Origin: Clostridia bacterium
Lineage (GTDB): Bacteria > Bacillota > Clostridia > Oscillospirales > Acutalibacteraceae
Length of the DNA: 12,107 nt
Direction: 5' to 3'
Assembly: GCA_017631745.1 (NCBI GenBank)
Contig: JAGBSR010000202.1
Span: 1 to 12,107 of the forward strand
Made by a program: the position numbers and the translations under genes. The notes beneath the pieces were generated by a model. That model saw only the letters and a program-made list of their open reading frames with translations, did not search any database and was not told where the DNA came from. This document shows, piece by piece, positions 1 to 5,850 of the stretch; the stretch's first letter is position 1, and each line of letters starts with the position of its first letter.

Positions 1-1252
1 CTGTAAGGTTATCGTAGTCAATAGGAGTATCGATAAGTGAAGCGGGGATACAACCGCCTGAGGGACCGCCTGTCTGAGCAGCCTTGAACTTCTTGCCACC
101 GGGGATGCCGCCGCCGATTTCATAGATGATATCGCGGAGTGTGGTACCCATAGGAATTTCTACAAGACCTGTATTTGCGATTTTACCGCCGAGTGCGAAT
201 ACCTTTGTACCCTTTGACTTTTCTGTACCCATTGAAGCGAACCATTCGCCGCCGTTACGGATAATGGCAGGGATATTAGCAAAGGTTTCAACGTTGTTTT
301 CTGTTGTGGGTTTGCCAAAAAGGCCCTTTACTGCAGGATAGGGAGGACGGGGTCTGGGCTCACCGCGGTTACCTTCGATTGAAGTCATAAGAGCTGTTTC
401 TTCACCGCAAACAAATGCGCCTGCACCAAGCTTGATGTGAAGGTCGAAGTCAAAGCCTGAACCGAAGATGTCCTTGCCGAGAAGGCCCATTTCCTTAGCC
501 TGATTGATAGCAATCTGAAGTCTTGCAACAGCGATGGGATATTCAGCACGAACATAAACATAGCCCTCAGTTGCGCCTGTAGCGTAACCACAGATAGTCA
601 TTGCTTCGATAAGACAATGGGGGTCACCTTCAAGAACTGAACGGTCCATAAATGCACCGGGGTCACCTTCGTCGGCATTACATACTACATATTTCTGGTC
701 AGCCTGATTAGCAGCTGTGAAGCTCCACTTAAGACCTGTGGGGAAACCGCCACCGCCACGACCACGAAGACCTGAGTCTTTTACAATCTGAACTACCTGC
801 TCGGGAGTGAGCTCTGTAAGACACTTAGCAAGAGCCTGATAGCCGTCATAAGCGATATATTCATTGATGTCTTCAGGGTTGATAACACCGCAGTTAGCAA
901 GAGCAACACGCTTTTGCTTTCTGTAGAATGCTGTGTCGTGAAGACCTTTGATTTCTGTGGGAGTTACAGTTTCGCTGTAAAGAAGACGCTTAACCATACG
1001 GCCCTTGAGAAGATGCTCTTCAACGATTTCGGGTACATCTTCAACCTTTACTTCTGAATAGAAGCAGCCTTCGGGATAAACAATCATAATGGGGCCGAGA
1101 GCACAAAGACCGAAGCAACCTGTGCGGATAACCTGAACTTCATTTTCAAGACCTTTTGCCTTAATCTCAGCTTCCATAGCTTCGATGATTTTCTGTGAAT
1201 TTGAGGAGGTACAACCGGTACCGCCGCAAACAAGCACATGGGAACGATACAT
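1..1252 (-). CDS. nuoF: NuoF/HydB-like NADH-binding flavoprotein subunit of a bifurcating hydrogenase-type complex (3' end cut off)
   Basis: The 417 visible codons match the NuoF/HydB/HndC family, which oxidises or reduces NAD(P)H at FMN and passes electrons through Fe-S clusters in the cytoplasm. An N-terminal thioredoxin-like [2Fe-2S] domain shows C9, C14, C46 and C50 (Cx4C and Cx3C). The FMN/NADH core follows: GRGGGGFPTG near 164-173, CNADEGDPGAF at 191-201 and GAGAFVCGEETAL at 276-288. The SLBB domain is cut, and the C-terminal CxxCxxC cluster, plus any added ferredoxin domain, lies beyond position 1. The start is the ATG at 1252-1250, preceded by AGGAGG that overlaps the stop codon of the upstream gene, so translation is probably coupled. 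Family membership is clear. That the complex is a hydrogenase, rather than a formate dehydrogenase or another NADH:ferredoxin enzyme, is inferred from the neighbours; the catalytic subunit is not in view. Confidence 0.93.
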   Translation of the reverse strand, partial: MYRSHVLVCGGTGCTSSNSQKIIEAMEAEIKAKGLENEVQVIRTGCFGLCALGPIMIVYPEGCFYSEVKVEDVPEIVEEHLLKGRMVKRLLYSETVTPTEIKGLHDTAFYRKQKRVALANCGVINPEDINEYIAYDGYQALAKCLTELTPEQVVQIVKDSGLRGRGGGGFPTGLKWSFTAANQADQKYVVCNADEGDPGAFMDRSVLEGDPHCLIEAMTICGYATGATEGYVYVRAEYPIAVARLQIAINQAKEMGLLGKDIFGSGFDFDLHIKLGAGAFVCGEETALMTSIEGNRGEPRPRPPYPAVKGLFGKPTTENNVETFANIPAIIRNGGEWFASMGTEKSKGTKVFALGGKIANTGLVEIPMGTTLRDIIYEIGGGIPGGKKFKAAQTGGPSGGCIPASLIDTPIDYDNLT

Positions 1253-1265
1253 ATTTACTTCCTCC

Positions 1266-1637
1266 TTATTCTGTTACTGCGCCGATTGTATATTCTGTTA
1301 CGGGTACACCGTTAACGATATGGTCGGCAACTATTTTCGCAACCTTTTCTTCAGTGAGCTGAACATAGGTTACCTTTTCTTTACCGGGTACAAGTACCTC
1401 TGCGATAGGTTCAAAACGGCACATACCGATACAGCCTGTCTGAGCTACTGTTACATTTTTGAGACCGCGCTTTGCAGCCTCATCAACAAACTTTGCCATA
1501 ACAGGTCTTGCGCCTGCAGCGATACCGCAGGTTGCCATACCTACAACGATTCTGATAACCTCTGATGAATCATCGCGGGTTGTCATATTAGCTTTGGCTG
1601 CATCTCTTAACGCCATAAGTTCTTCAAGAGTTTTCAT
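1266..1637 (-). CDS. small thioredoxin-like [2Fe-2S] ferredoxin-domain protein (HndB-like)
   Basis: This 123-aa protein resembles the HndB-type subunit found beside NuoE- and NuoF-like subunits in NAD(P)-linked [FeFe] hydrogenases, where it is thought to carry electrons within the complex. The visible cysteines are C37 (in ATCGIAAGA), C69 and C73 (in TGCIGMC). The usual fold uses Cx4C plus Cx3C; here the second position is G42, so only three of the four classical ligands are present. The C-terminal half (VTYVQLTEEKVAKIVADHI) is the typical last strand and helix of the fold. The start at 1637 has GGAGGTG seven bases upstream. The gene begins four bases after the HATPase stop, and its own stop lies inside the ribosome site of nuoF, so it is clearly an operon member. 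Confidence 0.85.
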   Translation of the reverse strand: MKTLEELMALRDAAKANMTTRDDSSEVIRIVVGMATCGIAAGARPVMAKFVDEAAKRGLKNVTVAQTGCIGMCRFEPIAEVLVPGKEKVTYVQLTEEKVAKIVADHIVNGVPVTEYTIGAVTE

Positions 1638-1641
1638 ATTA

Positions 1642-2187
1642 TTACACCTCCGTGAGTTGTTTACTGTTTTCGTTTATGTATTGCTGTATCCACATTGCAA
1701 TGCTCTGCTCATTAAGAGGAACATCTCCGAGGATTTCCTTAAGCTGTCTTGTGTCAACGGTGAATTGCTTATCATCCAGCTTTCTTTTATATACAAAGTC
1801 GATGTGCAGATTCATAGTTATAAGGGAAATCATTGTCGAAGTCATATCGCCTACAGGTGTGAAATCAAGGTGATCTGTCTTAAAGTATGCTCTGACACGT
1901 GTACCCACGCCGACTTCGCTTTCTATTTCAAGTCTTCCGCCTGTCATTTCAGCGGCAAACCTGAAAAGCGGTATTCCCATTCCCACTTTTCTTGTGGTAC
2001 GGGTTGTAAAGAACGGATCTCGTACATTTTCCACCTGCTCGGGAGTCATTCCCTTTCCGTTATCACTTACGCTTATAAGAAGCTCCTTATCGGATGTGTT
2101 TTCACTAAGCTCAATTTCAATGAGTGAAGCATTAGCTGATACGCTGTTCTGCGCTATATCTAACACATTCAGTGAAAGTTCTCTCAT
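1642..2187 (-). CDS. stand-alone GHKL (HATPase_c) ATP-binding protein of the hydrogenase operon
   Basis: This 181-aa protein carries a histidine-kinase-like ATPase fold with no sensor, transmembrane or phospho-accepting dimerisation domain. The Bergerat-fold boxes are visible: an N-box-like helix with D10 and N14, the G1 box DNGKGM at 42-47, an F-box region DPFFTTR at 57-63, a G2 box VGMGIPL at 68-74 and a G3 box GVGTRV at 93-98. The last 80 residues carry no recognised domain. The ATG overlaps the nuoE stop by one base (TGATG), a sign of coupling. Such ATPases are often found in clostridial hydrogenase gene clusters, but I know of no defined role; a regulatory kinase-like or anti-sigma-like function is a guess. 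It is confidently a GHKL ATPase. Confidence 0.85.
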   Translation of the reverse strand: MRELSLNVLDIAQNSVSANASLIEIELSENTSDKELLISVSDNGKGMTPEQVENVRDPFFTTRTTRKVGMGIPLFRFAAEMTGGRLEIESEVGVGTRVRAYFKTDHLDFTPVGDMTSTMISLITMNLHIDFVYKRKLDDKQFTVDTRQLKEILGDVPLNEQSIAMWIQQYINENSKQLTEV

Positions 2188-2684
2188 CAGTCGGTATATT
2201 TAGCAAGAATACCCTTGATGTCAGCTGCTGTGATTTTGCCGTAAACATCTTCGTTTACTGTAAGTACGGGAGCAAGACCGCAAGCACCGATACAGCGGCA
2301 GGCTGTAAGTGAATATTTACCGTCGGGTGTGCATTCCTCTGCGCCGATACCAAGCTGAGCGGAAAGCTCATCAAGAAGCTCCTGAGCTCCTTTAACATAG
2401 CAAGCAGTACCCAGACAAACTGAAATGTCATATTTACCCTTGGGAGAAAGAGCAAACTGAGCGTAGAATGTAGCAACGCCGTAAACCTTCTCAAGGGGTA
2501 CATTCATACCGTTAGCAATTTTTTCCTGCACTTCAAAGGGAAGGTAGCCATAGATTGCCTGAGCTTCCTGCATTACATGCATAAGCATACTTACGTCGCC
2601 TGTGCATTCAGCAATTATAGCATCAAGTTTAGCTGCCTGTTCGGGTGTATCTTTGAACGGGATTGTGCTGATTTTCTTAAGCAT
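2187..2684 (-). CDS. nuoE: NuoE-like [2Fe-2S] subunit (HydC/HndA type) of the bifurcating complex
   Basis: This 165-aa protein matches the 24-kDa NuoE family in length and layout: an N-terminal helical bundle (about 15-80, with YGYLPFEVQEKIA and the VYGVATFY motif) and a thioredoxin-like [2Fe-2S] domain. The four ligands are visible as Cx4C in SVCLGTAC and Cx3C in RCIGAC, followed by GLAPV. In Hyd/Hnd complexes this subunit relays electrons between the NADH-binding flavoprotein and the hydrogenase subunit. It is the first gene of the operon. The ATG at 2684 follows AGGAGG at 2700-2695. The stop overlaps the start of the ATPase gene. Confidence 0.93.
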   Translation of the reverse strand: MLKKISTIPFKDTPEQAAKLDAIIAECTGDVSMLMHVMQEAQAIYGYLPFEVQEKIANGMNVPLEKVYGVATFYAQFALSPKGKYDISVCLGTACYVKGAQELLDELSAQLGIGAEECTPDGKYSLTACRCIGACGLAPVLTVNEDVYGKITAADIKGILAKYTD

Positions 2685-2776
2685 TAACTTTTGTCCTCCT
2701 TTAAACGGTTTTACCGTAAAGTTTGTAAGATATGAGCTTTTAGCGTATAAGAACTCATAGTAATCTATACTAAGTT

Positions 2777-2805
2777 ATAATAGCACAGCTTTAATAAAAA
2801 ATCTA
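2777..2805 (-). promoter_or_regulatory. probable sigma-A promoter of the nuoE-nuoF operon
   Basis: On the minus strand TAGATT (2805-2800) is followed after 17 bases by TATTAT (2782-2777), preceded by TGC, which makes an extended -10. The leader would be about 85 bases. I looked for a Rex-type TTGTTAA/TTAACAA palindrome, common at clostridial redox operons, and saw none. Confidence 0.45.
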
Positions 2806-2887
2806 TAAAAAAATCAATATTTGACGTATTAAATTATGCTTTTTTCACATTTGAACAAAAACAAGCTTTCAAAATGTACATCTTTCA

Positions 2888-2925
2888 CAAGATAAAAGAC
2901 CAGCTGTAAGGAAAACAGCAGGTCT
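2888..2925 (-). terminator. intrinsic terminator of the alkaline phosphatase gene
   Basis: Read on the minus strand, AGACC-A-GCTGT pairs with ACAGC-A-GGTCT (2925-2915 with 2907-2897): ten base pairs with one central A/A mismatch and a 7-base loop. It is followed by a short T-rich run (TTTATCTT). It lies 20 bases after the phosphatase stop. The T tract is weak, so termination may be partial. Confidence 0.65.
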
Positions 2926-2944
2926 GAATGCACTTAATAATTTT

Positions 2945-4069
2945 TTAATTTGTTTTCTGTGCAGGGAACTGGCTCTTGTCAAAGCCGAGCACTCTTGCTA
3001 TCTGCACAGGAATCTGACGGTTCTTTATCTGAACGTCTGAAATGAAGCCCGCATCCTCAGCCGAAACATAAACAGGTACATCTGTCATATCATGAGAGCC
3101 GTGGGTGAATTTATAACCGCCCTTACCGTCAGGCTGCATTCCGCCTGTGCCGTGGTCAGCTGTAACAACAACGAGAGTTTCTCCGTCTTTCTCTGCAAAC
3201 TCAAGAGCTGCGGCAACAGCCTTATCAAATTCTGCTGCTGAAAGAATCATATTATCCATATCGTTATCGTGAGCGTGTTTATCAATGCAAGCACCCTCGA
3301 CCATAAGGAAGAAGCCGTCTTCGTCAGCTGAAAGAATTTCAATAGCCTTTGATGTCATTTCCTCTATAGTGGGAGTATCATGATTGTTTGTGCAGTATTT
3401 CATATCGCTGAAACTGAACTGTGCAAAGGATTTACTGCCTGCTGTCAGAGCGTTCATATCGGTTTCGCTGTCGATATAAGTATAGCCGTTGGCCGCTGTG
3501 TTTTCTTCGTTGATGCTCTCACTTGCACCGCCCCAGATAAGGTCAATGCCCGATACCAGCTGGTCATTTGAGATATCTTTCTCATTACCCCTTGCGATAG
3601 TGTGAGCTGAAAATGATGAGGGCGTAGCACCGCTCGTCTCGTCTGTTGTTACAACACCTGCAGCCATATCATTTGCTTTTGCAAGCTCACAAAGTGTGAC
3701 AGGAACGCTGATATCATCAGGTGCGTAGGGTAAAAACGGATAAACAGCAACGGAATTAATCCATACTCTCAAACCTGTTGCAAGGGCTGTGCCGCCTGCG
3801 GCAGAGTCCGTAGCAGGGATGATATATGAGTCGATATCGCTTGTTGCCTTGACGGGCATCTTCTCCATTGCGAGATATCCGTCGGTTCTGTAAAGCTTGG
3901 TTGCTTCAAGGTTGTTGAAGCTCATGCCGTCGCCGATCATAAGAATAACATTTTTGTATTTGCCTTCTTCGTAATCGTCACTGATGTTGTTTGTCATACC
4001 CATAAAGCCGCATACAGCAAGAATGGCCGACACTGAAAAGGCGATGATTTTTTTAAGTACAGATAACAT
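2945..4069 (-). CDS. exported alkaline phosphatase (PhoA superfamily)
   Basis: This 374-aa protein hydrolyses phosphate monoesters outside the membrane. K6-K7 and a hydrophobic stretch to about residue 25 form a Sec signal peptide or N-terminal anchor; LAVC at 17-20 is a poor lipobox. Catalytic residues align with E. coli PhoA: D47 in MIGDGM (zinc/Mg), nucleophile S89 in DSAAGG, T149 and R160 in a segment spaced like T155...R166 of E. coli, E258, D263 and H267 in the VEGACIDKHAHDND block, D305-H306 in TADHGTGG, and H326 before DMTDVPVYV. All key ligands are present, so it should be active. The start at 4069 has AAAGGAG upstream. It is divergent from the MFS gene, and scavenging phosphate from organic esters is the likely role. 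No clear PhoB box was seen. Confidence 0.92.
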   Translation of the reverse strand: MLSVLKKIIAFSVSAILAVCGFMGMTNNISDDYEEGKYKNVILMIGDGMSFNNLEATKLYRTDGYLAMEKMPVKATSDIDSYIIPATDSAAGGTALATGLRVWINSVAVYPFLPYAPDDISVPVTLCELAKANDMAAGVVTTDETSGATPSSFSAHTIARGNEKDISNDQLVSGIDLIWGGASESINEENTAANGYTYIDSETDMNALTAGSKSFAQFSFSDMKYCTNNHDTPTIEEMTSKAIEILSADEDGFFLMVEGACIDKHAHDNDMDNMILSAAEFDKAVAAALEFAEKDGETLVVVTADHGTGGMQPDGKGGYKFTHGSHDMTDVPVYVSAEDAGFISDVQIKNRQIPVQIARVLGFDKSQFPAQKTN

Positions 4070-4107
4070 ATTAATTTTCTCCTTTCATATCTGTTAATCT
4101 TAAATTC

Positions 4108-4137
4108 ATTATATCACTTCACGAGACGGAATTTCAA
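4108..4137 (-). promoter_or_regulatory. sigma-A promoter of the alkaline phosphatase gene
   Basis: On the minus strand TTGAAA (4137-4132), an 18-base spacer, then TATAAT (4113-4108) preceded by TGA, an extended -10. Transcription would start near 4101, giving a leader of about 30 bases before the ATG at 4069. Confidence 0.65.
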
Positions 4138-4161
4138 TAGTTTGCATATTTTTTTAATAAG

Positions 4162-4190
4162 TTGATTTATATCTGAAACTGTGATATTAT
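4162..4190 (+). promoter_or_regulatory. sigma-A promoter of the MFS transporter gene
   Basis: TTGATT (4162-4167), a 17-base spacer and TATTAT (4185-4190). The predicted start near 4197 decides the start codon of the transporter: the upstream in-frame ATG at 4189 lies inside the -10 box and cannot be in the mRNA. Confidence 0.7.
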
Positions 4191-4218
4191 GGCCTCACTA
4201 AAACGAAGAGGTAATTAT

Positions 4219-5400
4219 ATGTCAATCAGAAATAACTATAAACATACATTTTACGCTTCTTATGCAGGCTATTTTGTTCAGGCAATCATCAACAACTTCA
4301 TTCCCCTTTTGTTCCTGACATTTCAAAACAGCTTCAACCTCAGCTACGACAAAATATCCTTACTGATAGTCATCAACTTCGGAGTTCAGCTCTGTGTTGA
4401 CTTTCTTTCGGCCTATTTTATCGACAAAATAGGCTACCGTATAAGTGTTATAGCCGCTCACATTTTTGCAACTGTAGGTCTTGCGGGCCTTGGTATATTC
4501 CCGTTTATAATGCCGCCTTATGCAGGCATCATTCTCTCCATAATAATATATGCTGTCGGCAGCGGACTGATTGAAGTTATCATAAGCCCACTAGTTGAAG
4601 CGTGCCCCAGCGACAGCAAAGCAGGCGCTATGAGTCTGCTCCACTCGTTTTACTGTTGGGGACAGATGTGTGTGGTACTCTTTTCTACCCTGTTTTTCAA
4701 TATTGCAAGTGTCGGCAACTGGCGTATACTCTCTCTTATTTGGGCCTGTGTACCGCTTGTAAACGGAATTTACTTCTGCTCGGTTCCTATCCCCGAAGTA
4801 CTCAACGAAAACAAAGGTATGGGTATAAAAAATCTTTTCAGAACAAAGCTTTTTTACATCCTCGCTGTAGTTATGCTTTGCTCGGGCGCAAGCGAGCTTG
4901 CCATGAGTCAGTGGGCATCAGCCTTTGCCGAGTCAGGACTCGGTGTCAGCAAAACCTTCGGCGACCTTTTAGGCCCTTGTCTGTTTGCTGTGCTTATGGG
5001 CAGTGCGAGAGTGCTTTATTCAAAATTTTCCGGCAGAGTACCCTTGAGTAAAGCTATGACGGCAAGTGCCGTGCTGTGCACCATGAGCTATCTTGTAGCA
5101 GGACTTTCACCTTATCCTGTTGTATCGCTTTTAGCTTGCGCGATCTGCGGCTTCTCTGTCGGCATTATGTGGCCGGGTACTTTCTCCCTTGCAGCTGAGA
5201 AGATACCGACGGGTGGTACGGCAATGTTTGCTCTGCTTGCGCTTTTCGGTGACTCGGGTTGTGCAAGCGGACCTGCACTTGTGGGCAAGGCAACCACTCT
5301 TCTTGGCGACGACCTTGGCAAGGGTTTGCTGTTTGCGATAGTGTTTCCGATAGTGATGATAATTTGTGTTACGAGAATGCGGAATTCAGAAGGCGACTGA
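4219..5400 (+). CDS. major facilitator superfamily (MFS) transporter, 12 TM
   Basis: This 393-aa integral membrane protein has about twelve hydrophobic segments in two halves separated by a hydrophilic loop (around 200-220). The loop after TM2 holds a motif-A-like signature, DFLSAYFIDKIGYR. The segment MSLLHSFYCWGQM before TM5 resembles the MxxLHxFYGxG signature of fucose/sugar-type MFS permeases. The substrate cannot be read from the sequence; a sugar or other small organic solute is a weak inference. The ATG at 4219 is chosen because AAGAGG sits seven bases upstream and the promoter places the transcript start at about 4197; the ATG at 4189 is upstream of that. It shares a divergent control region with the alkaline phosphatase, so it could import a product of that enzyme, but this is speculation. 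Confidence 0.88.
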   Translation: MSIRNNYKHTFYASYAGYFVQAIINNFIPLLFLTFQNSFNLSYDKISLLIVINFGVQLCVDFLSAYFIDKIGYRISVIAAHIFATVGLAGLGIFPFIMPPYAGIILSIIIYAVGSGLIEVIISPLVEACPSDSKAGAMSLLHSFYCWGQMCVVLFSTLFFNIASVGNWRILSLIWACVPLVNGIYFCSVPIPEVLNENKGMGIKNLFRTKLFYILAVVMLCSGASELAMSQWASAFAESGLGVSKTFGDLLGPCLFAVLMGSARVLYSKFSGRVPLSKAMTASAVLCTMSYLVAGLSPYPVVSLLACAICGFSVGIMWPGTFSLAAEKIPTGGTAMFALLALFGDSGCASGPALVGKATTLLGDDLGKGLLFAIVFPIVMIICVTRMRNSEGD

Positions 5401-5454
5401 TGTTTTTATGACGGGATCTCTTTGCATATATTTAAGCTGTGGCGTTACAGGTAC

Positions 5455-5532
5455 GGCGGCTCCATAGCCGAACTTTGTTCGGCTCACCTGCTTTTGCAGG
5501 TGCAAATCGCAAAGCGATTTGATGGAGCCGCC
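5455..5532 (+). repeat. perfect cloverleaf-forming palindrome cluster (78 nt)
   Basis: An outer 11-bp stem (5455-5465 with 5522-5532, GGCGGCTCCAT/ATGGAGCCGCC) encloses three abutting hairpins: 5466-5473/5477-5484 (8 bp, loop TTT), 5485-5491/5496-5502 (7 bp, loop TTTT) and 5503-5510/5514-5521 (8 bp, loop AAA). Every base is paired except the ten loop bases, with no mismatches. It lies between the transporter stop and the SRP RNA promoter, has no T tract and no ORF. Probably an interspersed repeat; it could also act as a transcript 3'-end stabiliser. Confidence 0.75.
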
Positions 5533-5568
5533 CCTCACCTTCACCGCTTGCTCCCCCGCATACCGACA

Positions 5569-5600
5569 TTCACAATTCCTGATTCATAATTCATAATTTT
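5569..5600 (+). repeat. AT-rich short tandem motif (TTCATAATTCATAATT)
   Basis: Two direct copies of TTCATAATT abut here, after an AATTC; the complement, ATGAATTATGAA, echoes the ATGAATTG units of the repeat block before smpB. The rest of 5401-5611 (5401-5454 and 5533-5568) holds no gene or further structure that I can see. Confidence 0.45.
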
Positions 5601-5611
5601 TCTTAAAACCC

Positions 5612-5640
5612 TTGATTTTATTATTAATATATATTATAAT
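5612..5640 (+). promoter_or_regulatory. strong sigma-A promoter of the SRP RNA gene
   Basis: TTGATT (5612-5617), a 17-base spacer and a consensus TATAAT (5635-5640), in an A+T-rich stretch. Predicted start near 5647, a few bases before the closing stem of the RNA. It may also feed dnaX by read-through. Confidence 0.8.
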
Positions 5641-5646
5641 GTCAAA

Positions 5647-5813
5647 GTTAAAGAGTAAGATACTTTATTTTGGTCATGCGGTGGTGGGTCCTGTGCGACA
5701 GTACGCCGCGAACCATGTCAGGTGGGGAACCAAGCAGCATTAAGTGGAATGTCTGTGCGACACAGCTAACGCCTGCCACCGTATGACCAAGGCAATGTGT
5801 CTTACTCATTTTT
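5647..5813 (+). ncRNA. ffs: signal recognition particle RNA (SRP RNA, ffs/scr)
   Basis: The RNA scaffold that binds Ffh and guides ribosomes making membrane proteins to FtsY. The conserved domain IV is visible at about 5710-5745: CCATGTCAGG, a GGAA tetraloop at 5726-5729, then AAGCAGCATTAAG. The ends close into a long rod: 5653-5663 with 5797-5807 (11 bp), and 5670-5684 with 5776-5790 (15 bp, one G-U). The bases closing the tetraloop are GG/CC where E. coli and Bacillus have CC/GG, a compensated swap. The T run at 5809-5813 after the closing stem probably ends transcription. The length, about 165 nt, sits between the 4.5S-like form and the long Bacillus scRNA; I see no clear Alu domain. SRP RNA directly before dnaX is the classical Firmicute order. 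Confidence 0.92.
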
Positions 5814-5850
5814 AATAGTACAGACTATATTTACAGAAAGGCGGGAAATT

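Noticed and set aside
385..2203. Several open frames on the opposite strand of the hydrogenase operon
   Set aside because: They lack ribosome sites and family resemblance and are shadows of the four well-supported minus-strand genes.
4189..4218. Longer N-terminus for the MFS transporter starting at the ATG at 4189
   Set aside because: This ATG is inside the -10 box of the promoter and has no ribosome site; the ATG at 4219 has AAGAGG at the right distance.
5455..5532. tRNA gene reading of the cloverleaf
   Set aside because: Stem lengths, absence of CCA, TTCRA loop and D-arm bases exclude a tRNA.
5797..5850. GTG-started N-terminal extension of dnaX
   Set aside because: The GTG lies in the closing stem of the SRP RNA, and DnaX proteins begin MYQVLYRKYRP; the ATG at 5851 has a ribosome site.
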